Source: an uncultured Tateyamaria sp. (GTDB lineage Bacteria; Pseudomonadota; Alphaproteobacteria; Rhodobacterales; Rhodobacteraceae). Taken from it: a DNA stretch of 64,000 nt. Position numbers and translations under genes: made by a program. Location: NCBI RefSeq assembly GCF_947503385.1, contig NZ_CANNDO010000001.1:372001-436000 (forward strand), given 5' to 3'. Below are positions 53,522-63,650 of this stretch, one piece after another (the stretch's first letter is position 1; the number at the start of each line of letters is the position of its first letter). The notes under the pieces were generated by a model. That model ran no database searches and was not told the DNA's origin. It saw only the letters and a list, made by a program, of their open reading frames with translations.

Positions 53522-54742
53522 ATGATGAGCGCGCCCAAGAAAGTTGTGCTGGCCTATTCCGGTGGCCTCGACACCTCGATCATCCTGAAATGGCTGCAAA
53601 CCGAATACGGTTGCGAGGTGGTGACATTCACCGCCGATCTGGGTCAGGGCGAAGAGCTGGAGCCAGCGCGCGCCAAGGCCGAGATGATGGGCGCGACCGC
53701 CATCTATATCGAAGACCTGCGCGAAGAATTTGTGCGCGATTTCGTGTTCCCGATGTTCCGCGCCAATGCGCTGTACGAAGGGTTGTACCTGTTGGGCACC
53801 TCTATCGCGCGTCCCCTGATCTCAAAACGTCTGGTCGAAATTGCCGCCGCCGAGGGTGCGGATGCCGTGGCCCATGGGGCAACAGGCAAGGGCAACGATC
53901 AGGTGCGGTTCGAACTGGCCGCCTACGCGCTGAACCCCGACATCAAGGTGATCGCGCCGTGGCGCGAATGGGATCTGTCGAGCCGCACCAAGCTCATCGA
54001 CTTTGCCGAGAAAAACCAAATCCCGATTGCCAAGGACAAACGCGGCGAGGCCCCGTTCAGTGTGGACGCCAACCTGCTGCACACCTCTTCGGAGGGCAAA
54101 GTGCTCGAAGACCCCGCCGAGGACGCGCCCGATTACGTTTACCAGCGCACCGTCGCGCCCGAGGACGCGCCTGACACAGCCGAATATATCGAGGTGGGTT
54201 TTGAGAAGGGCGATGCAGTCTCTATCAACGGGGAATCGATGTCTCCGGCCACCGTCCTGACCAAGCTGAACGCATTGGGCGGCAAGCACGGCATTGGCCG
54301 CCTCGACCTTGTCGAAGGACGCTTTGTCGGTATGAAATCCCGTGGCATTTACGAGACCCCCGGCGGCACCATTCTGCTTGAGGCGCACCGGGGCATCGAA
54401 CAGATTACGCTGGACCGGGGTGCCGCGCACCTCAAGGACGAGCTGATGCCACGCTATGCCGAACTGATCTATAACGGCTTCTGGTTCTCGCCCGAGCGCG
54501 AGATGCTGCAAGCCCTGATCGACCGCAGTCAGGACCACGTGACCGGCACGGTGCGCCTGAAACTCTACAAAGGTCTCGCGCGCACTGTGGGCCGCTGGTC
54601 CGATCACTCGCTTTATTCCGAGGCGCATGTGACATTCGAAGACGACGCCGGTGCCTACGATCAGAAAGACGCCGCAGGCTTCATCCAGTTGAACGCGCTG
54701 CGCCTGAAACTGCTGGCCGCGCGGGACAAGCGGCTCAAATAA
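53522..54742 (+). CDS. argG: Argininosuccinate synthase
   Basis: ArgG joins citrulline and aspartate with ATP to form argininosuccinate. The 406-residue product opens with the ATP pyrophosphatase P-loop [15 protein letters not shown], followed by [13 protein letters not shown] and [14 protein letters not shown], all diagnostic. Length and ends are normal. Two ATGs are adjacent; the second is better spaced from GAAGGA. Its 3' end overlaps the convergent sulfotransferase-like gene by eight bases. Together with argJ it gives two arginine genes in this window at separate sites. Confidence 0.97.
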   Translation: MMSAPKKVVLAYSGGLDTSIILKWLQTEYGCEVVTFTADLGQGEELEPARAKAEMMGATAIYIEDLREEFVRDFVFPMFRANALYEGLYLLGTSIARPLISKRLVEIAAAEGADAVAHGATGKGNDQVRFELAAYALNPDIKVIAPWREWDLSSRTKLIDFAEKNQIPIAKDKRGEAPFSVDANLLHTSSEGKVLEDPAEDAPDYVYQRTVAPEDAPDTAEYIEVGFEKGDAVSINGESMSPATVLTKLNALGGKHGIGRLDLVEGRFVGMKSRGIYETPGGTILLEAHRGIEQITLDRGAAHLKDELMPRYAELIYNGFWFSPEREMLQALIDRSQDHVTGTVRLKLYKGLARTVGRWSDHSLYSEAHVTFEDDAGAYDQKDAAGFIQLNALRLKLLAARDKRLK

Positions 54743-55430
54743 GGCGGCGGGCGGCCAATGCCTCGTAATGGGGCAGGCCCGCGTCCACCAACGGGTCATC
54801 CACATCCGGCAGCGGGCCTTCTGGCCCGTCAAACCCGGTCGACCGGTGAATCGCCCCGTACCAATGGGCCGCCCAGACACCGTCCGCCGGATGCCCGCCC
54901 GCAGACCATGACAGCATGTTTTCCGTCCACGGGATCGACAGTGCAGCGCACAGTTTCTGCAACATACCCGCCGGGTCCGCGCGAATGTCCGCCGCGTCCA
55001 CGATGATCGGATCATCGACCAGTCCCGCGATGCGCGTCTGCTGAACAAAGCCAAGATCATCCAGCGTCGGCGCTTCGCGTTTGCGGCGATAACTCGCCAC
55101 GACCCGCGCGGGGTGACGGATCAGGATGACGTTCTGCACCTCCTGCATCCAGTCCAGCGACCAGTGATCCAGCATGTGATGCGTCATATGTTTCTGGTAG
55201 AAAACAGGCTCTGATACGGACGAAATCAGCGATTTTGCAACCGTATCCGCATCCACGTGCTGCGACGCAAGCACCGCGTCGCGCATGGGATGATCCGCCC
55301 CCGTTTCTGCCAGATAGGCGGCATAGAACGGCTCATCCACCACGCGGGCATCTCCCCGCGCGGCAAAGCTGTACATCATGGCGGTCGACAGGTTTCGCGG
55401 CCCCGACCACATGGCAATGCGTTTTGTCAT
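54735..55430 (-). CDS. Sulfotransferase-like protein
   Basis: The 231-residue product belongs to the P-loop sulfotransferase-like group often mislabelled as aminotransferase-like. [19 protein letters not shown] is the 5' phosphate loop and [17 protein letters not shown] the 3'-phosphate motif. Its real substrate is unknown; members seldom have tested sulfotransferase activity. The start is the ATG before TKRIAMW, although the frame is open 34 codons further up with no support. It converges with argG and has no evident link to the polysaccharide locus 40 kb away. Confidence 0.78.
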   Translation of the reverse strand: MTKRIAMWSGPRNLSTAMMYSFAARGDARVVDEPFYAAYLAETGADHPMRDAVLASQHVDADTVAKSLISSVSEPVFYQKHMTHHMLDHWSLDWMQEVQNVILIRHPARVVASYRRKREAPTLDDLGFVQQTRIAGLVDDPIIVDAADIRADPAGMLQKLCAALSIPWTENMLSWSAGGHPADGVWAAHWYGAIHRSTGFDGPEGPLPDVDDPLVDAGLPHYEALAARRLI

Positions 55431-55553
55431 CCGGGCCACGCTATCGGGCGTATTACCGGAAAGAAACGCCAATTCACGACCGCGCGACCTCGCGCGCCCG
55501 TGAATTGAGGCAAAACAAAACCCGCGCCACACTTCCTGACAGGAGGCACTGCC

Positions 55554-56213
55554 ATGACACAGACCCGCACGTTCAAAACCGTCCTGCTTGGCCTGACCAT
55601 CGCCATCGGAATGGTTGCCCAGACCAAATCATCCCACGCACAGGACCTTGAGACGCTCACCGTTGCAGGGGGCTGTTTCTGGTGCGTCGAGGCCGATTTC
55701 GAGAAAGTCGCGGGCGTGAAGGAGGCTGTTTCCGGCTTTACCGGCGGCGATGTGGAAAACCCGACCTACAAGCAGGTCGTGCGCGGCGGCACCGGCCATG
55801 TTGAGGCGGTCCAGATCACATATGATCCGTCCAAGGTGACGACAGAGACGCTTTTGTCTCTGTTTTTCCGCTCCATCGACCCGACGGATGCGGGCGGCCA
55901 ATTCTGCGACCGCGGCTATACGTACACCACGGCAATTTTCGCGACCCCCGACCAAGCCGCCGCAGCGGAACGCGCCAAGGCCGCAGCACAGGCCGACCTT
56001 GGTCAGCCCATTGTGACGCCGATCAACGCAGCGGGCGAGTTTTACCCCGCCGACAGCTATCACCAGGATTACTACAAACAGGACAAGGTGATCCTGACCC
56101 GCTTTGGCCCGAAATCCAAGGCCAAGGCGTACACAGCTTACCGGCAAGCCTGCGGGCGCGATGCCCGTGTCAAAGCGCTGTGGGGATCGGCTGCGCCGTT
56201 TGCGGGCAGTTAA
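55554..56213 (+). CDS. msrA: Exported peptide methionine sulfoxide reductase A
   Basis: MsrA reduces S-methionine sulfoxide in proteins. The 219-residue product carries the active site GGCFWCVEADF (Cys41 catalytic, Cys44). It has an N-terminal signal peptide (TVLLGLTIAIGMVAQ, cleaved about SHA/Q at 29-30), so it acts in the periplasm, unlike the usual cytoplasmic enzyme. AGGAGG lies seven bases before the ATG. The stop shares bases with the convergent kinase gene (TTAA). No msrB is adjacent. Confidence 0.92.
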   Translation: MTQTRTFKTVLLGLTIAIGMVAQTKSSHAQDLETLTVAGGCFWCVEADFEKVAGVKEAVSGFTGGDVENPTYKQVVRGGTGHVEAVQITYDPSKVTTETLLSLFFRSIDPTDAGGQFCDRGYTYTTAIFATPDQAAAAERAKAAAQADLGQPIVTPINAAGEFYPADSYHQDYYKQDKVILTRFGPKSKAKAYTAYRQACGRDARVKALWGSAAPFAGS

Positions 56214-57088
56214 GCCAGCCGCGCGTCCTCGATATCCTTGAGGTCGGGGATCACGTCCGCCGTTCCATGCCGCGTGACCATGAGGGCCCCCGCTTGCGTG
56301 GCGAGACGCAGCGCTTGTTCCATCGGCATCCCACGATCCAGCCCTGCGATCAGATACCCGGTGAACGTGTCGCCCGCGCCGGTGGTATCAACGGGGGTCA
56401 CGGGCACTGCGGGCACATGGGTTTCCGAACCGCCTGCCACGTCCAACCAACGGCTGCCATCGCCACCCATCGTCACCACCACATTGTCTATGCCCAGTGC
56501 GGTGAGGTCCTTGCCCAATGCCGCACGCAACTGCTGCGCTTCGACCTCGTTCAACACCAGAAAATCAGCATATTCCGCAATATCAGAGACTGTTTTTGCG
56601 TCGAACGGTGCCGCCGCATAGACCACGCGCAACCCCAGATCACGCGCCATGGCTGCCGCAGCAACTTGCCCATTTGTTTCGTTCTGGATCAGAAGCGTAT
56701 CCCCCGGCCCAGCCTCGGACAATGCGCCGCCAATCATCGCATCTGTGATCTGCTGATTGGTGCCACCAAAAATCACGATCTGGTTTTCACCGTCATCGGC
56801 CACGGCGATGTTTGCATGACCCGTCTGGCCGCCCGCAAGCGTGGCGATATGCCGTGTGTCCACGCCGTATTCCGTCAACCGCTCGACACACCACGCGCCA
56901 TCGGCGCCAACGGCACCAATGTGGATCGCCCGCGCCGCCGCACGGGCCACGGCCACCGACATGTTGGCCCCCTTGCCCCCCAGTCCGCGCGAAAACTCCG
57001 TCGCGGCCAGCGTCTCTCCCGGTGCGGGGATGTGCGGCACGCGATAGAAATTATCCACATTGATCGAGCCAAGGTTGAAGACGCTCAT
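56210..57088 (-). CDS. Ribokinase-family (PfkB) sugar kinase
   Basis: The 292-residue product is a PfkB-family kinase close to ribokinase. The N-terminal signature is [17 protein letters not shown], and the C-terminal [20 protein letters not shown] holds the catalytic aspartate and anion hole. Ribose is plausible but not established: no ribose transporter or rbsD is near. The ATG overlaps the malic enzyme stop by four bases (ATGA), an unusual pairing for a sugar kinase. Confidence 0.85.
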   Translation of the reverse strand: MSVFNLGSINVDNFYRVPHIPAPGETLAATEFSRGLGGKGANMSVAVARAAARAIHIGAVGADGAWCVERLTEYGVDTRHIATLAGGQTGHANIAVADDGENQIVIFGGTNQQITDAMIGGALSEAGPGDTLLIQNETNGQVAAAAMARDLGLRVVYAAAPFDAKTVSDIAEYADFLVLNEVEAQQLRAALGKDLTALGIDNVVVTMGGDGSRWLDVAGGSETHVPAVPVTPVDTTGAGDTFTGYLIAGLDRGMPMEQALRLATQAGALMVTRHGTADVIPDLKDIEDARLA

Positions 57089-59343
57089 TCCCCCACCTTG
57101 CACGCCGCCAGCACCGCCATATTCAGGATGTCATTGGCCGTCGAGACCGCCGAGCAAATCTGGATCGACGATCCGACACCCGTCAGGATCGGTCCAATCA
57201 CCGTGGCTCCGGCCATTTCCTGCATCAGCTTGACCGAAATACTGGCCGAGTGGCGCGCAGGCACAACAAGGATATTCGCCGGCCCGGTCAGCCGCGAAAA
57301 CGGATAGGCTGCCTGCGCCTGCGCATTCAGCGCGACGTCCACGGTCATCTCGCCCTCGTATTCGAAATCAACGCCACGGGCGTCCAGCACGCGGGGGGCG
57401 GCGTGCATCTTTTCCGCCCGCTCCGACACCGGATAGCCAAAGGTGGAAAAGCTGACAAAGGCCACGCGCGGCTCAAGCCCGAGGTTCCGCGCCACATGCG
57501 CGCCCTGTTCCGCGATATCGGCAAGGTCCTCTTCGCTGGGCCATTCATGCACCAGCGTGTCGCCAATGAGCACGATCCGCCCTTTGTGCAGCACCGCCGT
57601 CACGCCCGCCGCCTTGGAATTCTCATGCGCGTCGAACACATGGTTCAGCCGCTCCAGCACATGCGCCGACTTGCGCGTCGCCCCGGTGACCAGCCCGTCG
57701 CCATGCCCATGCGCCAGCATCAGCGACGCAAAGACGTGACGGTCACGCGCCGCCAACCGGTGAATGTCCTGCCGGTCATGCCCGCGCCGTTGCAGCCGCT
57801 GGTACAGATGCTCTTTGTACGCATCCAAATGCGTGGTGTTGGCCGCATTCACCACGTCCAACTCGCGCACCGCGTCGCTCATGCCCGCCTCTTCCAGCTT
57901 GGCTTTCACGTCTTCGGCCCGGCCCACGACCAGCGATTTACCAAAACCCGACCGCTGGTACATCACCGCCGCGCGCAACACGCGCGGGTCGTCCCCTTCG
58001 GCAAAGATCATGCGCGCCTGTGCGGCACGGGCGCGGGCGTTGATGCCGGTCAGGATGCTCGCCGTCGGGTCCATCCGCGACTTCAGGCTCAGCTCATAAG
58101 CCTCCATGTCGATGATGGGCCGCCGTGCAGCACCTGTGTCCATGCCCGCCTTGGCCACAGCAGGCGGAATGCGGTGAATCAGACGCGGGTCAAATGGCGT
58201 CGGAATGATGTAATCCCGCCCAAAGGTCAGCGACTTGCCATAGGCCATGGCCACCTCGTCCGGCACGTCCTCGCGTGCCAGCGCGGCAAGCGCTTGGGCA
58301 CAGGCAATCTTCATCTCGTCATTGATCGCGCGCGCATGGATGTCGAGCGCGCCGCGGAACAGGTACGGAAAGCCCAGCACATTATTGACCTGGTTTGGAT
58401 AGTCACTGCGCCCCGTGGCCACGATCGCGTCCATGCGCACCTCGTGCGCCTCTTCGGGGGTGATCTCGGGGTCCGGGTTGGCCATGGCAAAGATCACCGG
58501 GTTATCTGCCATGCTTTCGACCATCGCAGGTGTCACCGCACCTTTGACGGAGACGCCGAGAAACACGTCCGCACCCTTCATCGCCTCTTCGAGGCTGCGC
58601 AGGTCGGTCTTGACCGCATGGGCCGACTTCCACTGGTTCATCCCCTCGGTGCGGCCCTGATAGATCACGCCCTTGGTGTCGCACACAATGCAATTGTCAT
58701 GCCGCGCACCCATGCTTTTCAGCAATTCGATACACGCAATCCCGGCAGCCCCGGCGCCGTTCAGGACAATCTTCACATCCTCGATTTTCTTGCCCGAAAT
58801 ATGCAGCGCATTGATCAGCCCCGCCGCACAGATCACTGCCGTGCCGTGCTGGTCGTCATGGAAGACGGGGATATCCATCTCTTCCTTCAGGCGCTGTTCG
58901 ATGATGAAACATTCCGGTGCCTTGATATCCTCAAGGTTGATGCCACCAAATGTCGGCCCCATCAGCTTGACCGCATTGCAGAACGCATCCGGGTCTTCGG
59001 TGTCCAACTCGATGTCGATGGAGTTCACGTCGGCGAACCGCTTGAACAGGACCGCTTTGCCTTCCATCACCGGTTTCGACCCCAGCGCACCAAGGTTGCC
59101 AAGGCCCAGCACCGCCGTCCCGTTGGAAATCACCGCGACAAGGTTGCCCTTGTTCGTATAGTCATACGCCGTCTCGGGGTTCTCCGCGATGGCTTCGCAG
59201 GGCACCGCGACACCGGGCGAATAGGCAAGGCTCAGATCCCGCTGCGTGGTCATCGGCACGGTGGCCTGCACCTCAAACTTGCCGGGTGTCGGCTCCATGT
59301 GGAACGCCAGCGCGTCCTCCGCGGTCACCTTGGTCTTGCTCAT
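57085..59343 (-). CDS. maeB: NADP-dependent malic enzyme with phosphotransacetylase-like C-terminal domain
   Basis: MaeB decarboxylates malate to pyruvate with NADP. The 752-residue product has the malic enzyme domain (about 1-390; [43 protein letters not shown]-like [16 protein letters not shown]). A phosphotransacetylase-like domain follows (about 430-752). In this family the second half is regulatory and not active as an acetyltransferase. The start is the ATG with AGGAGGA upstream; longer open frame before it is antisense overlap with nothing conserved. It is divergent from mutS (114 bases). Confidence 0.95.
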   Translation of the reverse strand: MSKTKVTAEDALAFHMEPTPGKFEVQATVPMTTQRDLSLAYSPGVAVPCEAIAENPETAYDYTNKGNLVAVISNGTAVLGLGNLGALGSKPVMEGKAVLFKRFADVNSIDIELDTEDPDAFCNAVKLMGPTFGGINLEDIKAPECFIIEQRLKEEMDIPVFHDDQHGTAVICAAGLINALHISGKKIEDVKIVLNGAGAAGIACIELLKSMGARHDNCIVCDTKGVIYQGRTEGMNQWKSAHAVKTDLRSLEEAMKGADVFLGVSVKGAVTPAMVESMADNPVIFAMANPDPEITPEEAHEVRMDAIVATGRSDYPNQVNNVLGFPYLFRGALDIHARAINDEMKIACAQALAALAREDVPDEVAMAYGKSLTFGRDYIIPTPFDPRLIHRIPPAVAKAGMDTGAARRPIIDMEAYELSLKSRMDPTASILTGINARARAAQARMIFAEGDDPRVLRAAVMYQRSGFGKSLVVGRAEDVKAKLEEAGMSDAVRELDVVNAANTTHLDAYKEHLYQRLQRRGHDRQDIHRLAARDRHVFASLMLAHGHGDGLVTGATRKSAHVLERLNHVFDAHENSKAAGVTAVLHKGRIVLIGDTLVHEWPSEEDLADIAEQGAHVARNLGLEPRVAFVSFSTFGYPVSERAEKMHAAPRVLDARGVDFEYEGEMTVDVALNAQAQAAYPFSRLTGPANILVVPARHSASISVKLMQEMAGATVIGPILTGVGSSIQICSAVSTANDILNMAVLAACKVGE

Positions 59344-59457
59344 AATTGTCCTCCTGCGTCGCGTGTTCTTAGCCCAGCGCCGGGGACGTCTCAATCCGAC
59401 TTTGGGTTTCGCTTGGCAGCAGCGCTTTGTAAGGTCGCGCGAAACGGGGGGTCGGGC

Positions 59458-62085
59458 ATGTCTGTGACGCCGATGATGGCGCAATATCTCGAGATCAAGG
59501 CGGCGCACGAAGGGGCGCTCCTGTTCTATCGCATGGGCGATTTCTACGAGATGTTCTTTGACGACGCTGTCGCCGCGGCCGAGGCGCTGGATATCGCGCT
59601 GACCAAACGTGGCAAGCACGACGGCGCGGATATTCCCATGTGCGGCGTCCCGGTCCACGCAGCCGAAGGGTATTTTCTGACGCTGATCCGCAAAGGGTTC
59701 CGCGTGGCCGTCTGCGAACAATTGGAAAGCCCGGCAGAGGCGAAAAAGCGTGGCTACAAGGCCGTTGTCAAACGTGACGTCGTGCGGCTGGTCACGCCCG
59801 GCACACTGACCGAGGATTCGTTGCTTGAGGCGCGGCGGCACAATTTCCTCGCCGCCTATGCGCAGGTGCGTGGGACAGGCGGGCTGGCATGGGTCGATAT
59901 CTCGACCGGGGCATTTCACGTCATGGCGGTCGAATTGGCCCTGTTAGGGCCTGAACTGGCCCGGCTGGCGCCTTCGGAACTCATCGTGTCCGACAGCGCC
60001 GAGGCCGAGATGCGCGAGCTCACCGACGATTTTGGCGTCGCTCTCACGCCGCTGGGGCGTGCGTCCTTTGACAGTGCTGCGGGAGAGGACCGCGTGGCCG
60101 CGCTGTTCAAAACGGCGACTCTGGACGCCTTCGGGTCATTTTCGCGGGCCGAGGTGGGCGCGATGGGCGCGCTGGTCGCTTATCTGGAGATCACGCAAAA
60201 GGGCAAACTGCCGCTGCTGCGTCCCCCGCAACAGGAAAGTGTGTCGCGCACCGTACAGATCGACGCCGCGACGCGGCGCAATCTGGAACTGACCCAAGCC
60301 CTGTCCGGGGGTCGTGCCGGATCACTGCTGGCTGTGATCGACCGGACAGTGACCGCCGCGGGCGCGCGCCTGCTGGAACGCCGGGTTTCATCTCCTTCCC
60401 GCGATTTAGAGACTGTTTCAACCCGCCTCGACGCCGTCGCGCACCATGTCAACGACGGCGCCGCGCGCGAGGTTGTCCGCAAAGCGCTGCAACCCGTGCC
60501 TGACATTGACCGCGCCCTGTCGCGCCTTGCGCTGGATCGGGGCGGGCCGCGTGACCTTGCCGCGATCCGCGCCGGGCTGACACAGGCGCAACAACTACAC
60601 CAAGGCGCGCAGCCCGACCTCCCCGCGCTGCTGCACTCTGCGATCAACGATCTGGCGGGCCACGACGATCTGATTGACACGCTGGACCAACAGCTGGTGG
60701 CCGAACCCCCGCTGCTGGCGCGCGACGGTGGATTTATCGCGCAAGGGTGCGACCCGGAACTGGACGAAGCCCGCACACTGCGGGACGAAGGGCGCAGCGT
60801 CATCGCGCAACTGCAACAGACCTACGCCGAACAGACCGGCGTCAATTCGCTCAAGGTCAAGCACAACAACGTGCTGGGCTACTTTATCGAAGTCACCGCG
60901 ACCCATGCGGCCAAGATGATGTCGGAACCGCTGAATGAAACATTTATCCACCGGCAGACCACGGCCAATCAGGTGCGGTTCACAACCGTTGAATTGTCCG
61001 AGTTAGAGACGAAAATTCTCAATGCCGGTGGTCAGGCGTTGGAGATTGAAAAACGCCTGTTCGAGGCGTTGCGCGCTCAGGTCCTCGCCGCCGCTCCGCA
61101 GATCAGCCAGACAACCCGCGCGCTGGCCGAACTGGACGTATGCACCGCGCTGGCCCACCTCGCCGTGACCGAGGACTGGTGCAAGCCGATCCTCGACACC
61201 AGCCGCGCGTTCGAAATCACCGGCGGGCGGCACCCCGTTGTTGAGGCCGCGCTGAAACAGACCGGCGCGCCGTTCATCGCCAATGATTGCGCACTGACGG
61301 CGGAGGACAGTGCCGCCATCTGGCTGCTGACTGGACCGAACATGGCGGGTAAATCAACCTTTCTCCGGCAAAACGCGCTGATTGCCATCCTCGCGCAAAT
61401 GGGCAGCTACGTGTCTGCAACCGCCGCCCATATCGGTCTCGTCAGCCAAGTGTTCAGCCGTGTGGGCGCGTCGGATGATCTGGCGCGGGGCCGGTCGACA
61501 TTCATGGTCGAGATGGTGGAAACCGCCGCGATCCTGAACCAAGCCGATGACCGGGCGCTGGTGATCCTTGATGAGATCGGGCGCGGCACAGCGACCTATG
61601 ATGGGCTCAGCATCGCATGGGCCACGCTGGAACATCTGCACGACGTCAATCAATCCCGCGCCCTGTTTGCCACGCACTACCACGAGATGACGGCCCTCGC
61701 TGCCAAACTCGACGGCGTCGACAACGCCACCGTAGCGGTCAAGGAATGGGACGGCGATGTCGTCTTTCTCCACGAGGTGCACAAAGGTGCCGCTGACCGC
61801 AGCTATGGTGTGCAGGTCGCGCAATTGGCGGGCCTGCCCCCCGCCGTCATCGCCCGCGCCCGCGTCGTTCTGGACGCGCTGGAAAAGGGCGAACGCGAAG
61901 GCGGCAACCAAAAAGCGATCATCGACGACCTGCCGCTGTTCGCCGCCGCACCACCGCCGCAACAGATCGCACCGCAATCCTCCCCGGCGCTCGACCTGCT
62001 GAAAGGTATCCATCCGGATGAGATGACCCCACGCGACGCACTTGATGCGCTGTACCGGCTGAAGGACGCCGCAAAAACGGACTAG
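59458..62085 (+). CDS. mutS: DNA mismatch repair protein MutS
   Basis: The 875-residue product recognises mismatches and small loops. The mismatch-binding N-terminus has the Phe-x-Glu motif in [12 protein letters not shown], the ATPase Walker A is [12 protein letters not shown] (about residues 625-636), and Walker B is [14 protein letters not shown]. The C-terminus ends in a short helix-turn-helix and tail. The frame is open for more than 2 kb upstream, antisense to maeB. The start is the ATG before [14 protein letters not shown], where conserved MutS sequence begins. No mutL is in the window. Confidence 0.97.
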   Translation: MSVTPMMAQYLEIKAAHEGALLFYRMGDFYEMFFDDAVAAAEALDIALTKRGKHDGADIPMCGVPVHAAEGYFLTLIRKGFRVAVCEQLESPAEAKKRGYKAVVKRDVVRLVTPGTLTEDSLLEARRHNFLAAYAQVRGTGGLAWVDISTGAFHVMAVELALLGPELARLAPSELIVSDSAEAEMRELTDDFGVALTPLGRASFDSAAGEDRVAALFKTATLDAFGSFSRAEVGAMGALVAYLEITQKGKLPLLRPPQQESVSRTVQIDAATRRNLELTQALSGGRAGSLLAVIDRTVTAAGARLLERRVSSPSRDLETVSTRLDAVAHHVNDGAAREVVRKALQPVPDIDRALSRLALDRGGPRDLAAIRAGLTQAQQLHQGAQPDLPALLHSAINDLAGHDDLIDTLDQQLVAEPPLLARDGGFIAQGCDPELDEARTLRDEGRSVIAQLQQTYAEQTGVNSLKVKHNNVLGYFIEVTATHAAKMMSEPLNETFIHRQTTANQVRFTTVELSELETKILNAGGQALEIEKRLFEALRAQVLAAAPQISQTTRALAELDVCTALAHLAVTEDWCKPILDTSRAFEITGGRHPVVEAALKQTGAPFIANDCALTAEDSAAIWLLTGPNMAGKSTFLRQNALIAILAQMGSYVSATAAHIGLVSQVFSRVGASDDLARGRSTFMVEMVETAAILNQADDRALVILDEIGRGTATYDGLSIAWATLEHLHDVNQSRALFATHYHEMTALAAKLDGVDNATVAVKEWDGDVVFLHEVHKGAADRSYGVQVAQLAGLPPAVIARARVVLDALEKGEREGGNQKAIIDDLPLFAAAPPPQQIAPQSSPALDLLKGIHPDEMTPRDALDALYRLKDAAKTD

Positions 62086-62161
62086 GTCAGGAATTCCTTA
62101 CCGAATAAAATCGGTCTCCCATGCCTTTTCCTCGTGCAGATAGCGAGCGAGGGACAGACCA

Positions 62162-63073
62162 ATGACACTGATTTGCTGCGGCAAAGATATGCCGGAAACA
62201 ATTGACGATCTACTTGATGACAAAACAGAAATTCATACGACGTTCCGGCAATTTGCAAAACACCGCGCGGCTGGTGGAGAAATTGAGTTTCTCTTGGATG
62301 TCGCGCGGCACCGGAACATCAAGGCCATTTATGACACGTACATCGCCCGCGAGGATTTGGGTGGCGCAGCGTGTGGTGGGTTTGATTTTGGTTTTGACCC
62401 AGATCTTGATGAAGAAGCCTTCTATCAGGCGTACCCACAACTGAGACCGAAAAAGCCGATGGCGACCAAACCAAAGCCAAAAGCGAGATTCACGCTGGTA
62501 AACAGAGTTTTCAGCAAAACGAAAAAAGCCAAGAAAAAAGCTGCGATACCCACACCACCCGCACCGATTGCCCCAGCAGCGCCCCCGGCTGTGAAAAAAA
62601 CGCTTAACGGACAGGCTTTTGGACGGAACGGGGAAGTTGACGAAATGCTTGATTTGGGGCGTGCCAACAACTTCAGCGAGACGGACTGGCGCCCACTGCT
62701 GGATGACGCCTCTACAAAAGTGAAGCTGTTTCTGGACAGGGATATGTTGACCGGCGGAAATGGATTTTTTGCATCCGAGCAGTTCGGCAAAGCGCTTGGT
62801 GCTGTGGTCGAACGCCTGATCCGGTTCAATGCGTCCGCGATCGTGAAGCAACTCGGAATTTCATCCAGCAACGGCGCCCCGTCATCCGATGATTTCATAC
62901 TGATCGCGGCGCTCGTGGAAACAAAACTGGGGCTTTTGTTCGAAAGCTATAATTCCTACCGGTTGAAGGAAAGAAGTATGCGCTCTGGTGAGAAGTACTT
63001 CAACTCGTTGAAGTCAACCTGGGGCTTTGAGATGGAATTCTGGACGTTCCGCAATTACCTGAACCGATTTTGA
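62162..63073 (+). CDS. Unrecognised 303-residue protein, faintly RGS-like N-terminus
   Basis: The ATG has a GAGGGA ribosome-binding site. Residues about 14-62 (IDDLLDDKTEIHTTFRQFAK, then EIEFLLDV and KAIYDTYIA) follow the pattern of the regulator of G-protein signalling fold. This is pattern recall, not an alignment. A lysine then proline/alanine-rich linker follows (about 98-148), then a soluble helical C-terminal half with no motif I know. No signal or membrane span is seen. In three 60-base rows counted by hand G+C is about 52%, against about 63% in two rows of mutS. It interrupts mutS and grpE and may have been acquired. Confidence 0.72.
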   Translation: MTLICCGKDMPETIDDLLDDKTEIHTTFRQFAKHRAAGGEIEFLLDVARHRNIKAIYDTYIAREDLGGAACGGFDFGFDPDLDEEAFYQAYPQLRPKKPMATKPKPKARFTLVNRVFSKTKKAKKKAAIPTPPAPIAPAAPPAVKKTLNGQAFGRNGEVDEMLDLGRANNFSETDWRPLLDDASTKVKLFLDRDMLTGGNGFFASEQFGKALGAVVERLIRFNASAIVKQLGISSSNGAPSSDDFILIAALVETKLGLLFESYNSYRLKERSMRSGEKYFNSLKSTWGFEMEFWTFRNYLNRF

Positions 63074-63083
63074 CCCAAGACAT

Positions 63084-63647
63084 TTAGCTCGCCGGTGTGG
63101 ACGATACCCCGACCTGCGCCGGTCGAAGCAGGCGATCATGCAGCATAAATCCCTCTGCGCTGACCTGTATGATCTCACCTGCCTTGGTCCCCGGCACCGG
63201 AGCCTCGAACATGGCTTGATGGTGCTGGGGATCAAACATTTCCCCAACCTCCGGCGAAATCCGTTCGATCCCGTGTTTCTTGAACACGTTCAGCAGCTCA
63301 CGCATTGTCAGCTCCACCCCTTCGAGCAGGGCACCGGACACTTCGCGTTGTTCATCCGTCGCCGCCTCAAGCGCGCGCTTCATGTTGTCGTAAACGGGCA
63401 GCATATCGCGGGCCAGCTTTGACCCGCCGTAATTCTCGGCCTCGCGGCGGTCTTTTTCGGACCGCTTGCGCGCATTCTCAGCATCCGCCAGCGCACGCAT
63501 GAATCGGTCCTTCAGCTCATCCCGTTCCGCCCGAAGCTGGTCAAGCTCAAGCGCCTCGTCGTCAATCTCGGCCATTTCTTCGGCGTAGACTTCTTCTTCG
63601 GCCATATCGATATCATCGAGAAAGTCTTCGTTCTTCGGCTCAGCCAT
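63084..63647 (-). CDS. grpE: Nucleotide exchange factor GrpE
   Basis: GrpE releases ADP from DnaK. The 187-residue product has an acidic N-terminus, a long coiled coil (about residues 30-85, LDQLRAERDELKDRFMRALA) and the C-terminal beta domain with MFDPQHHQAMFEAPVPG and IIQVSAEGFMLHDRLLRPAQ, the GrpE signature. It starts three bases after the hrcA stop, the usual hrcA-grpE arrangement. dnaK-dnaJ are about 47 kb away. The neighbouring unknown gene converges with it ten bases from its stop. Confidence 0.96.
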   Translation of the reverse strand: MAEPKNEDFLDDIDMAEEEVYAEEMAEIDDEALELDQLRAERDELKDRFMRALADAENARKRSEKDRREAENYGGSKLARDMLPVYDNMKRALEAATDEQREVSGALLEGVELTMRELLNVFKKHGIERISPEVGEMFDPQHHQAMFEAPVPGTKAGEIIQVSAEGFMLHDRLLRPAQVGVSSTPAS

Positions 63648-63650
63648 TTG

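Noticed and set aside
54735-55430. Link between this sulfotransferase-like protein and the polysaccharide locus
   Set aside because: It is 40 kb away, stands alone, and the group seldom has proven sulfotransferase activity.
57250-59457. Very long open frame antisense to maeB, continuous with mutS
   Set aside because: It mirrors maeB codon bias in a GC-rich genome, its translation is arginine/histidine-rich and resembles nothing, and conserved MutS sequence begins only at 59458.
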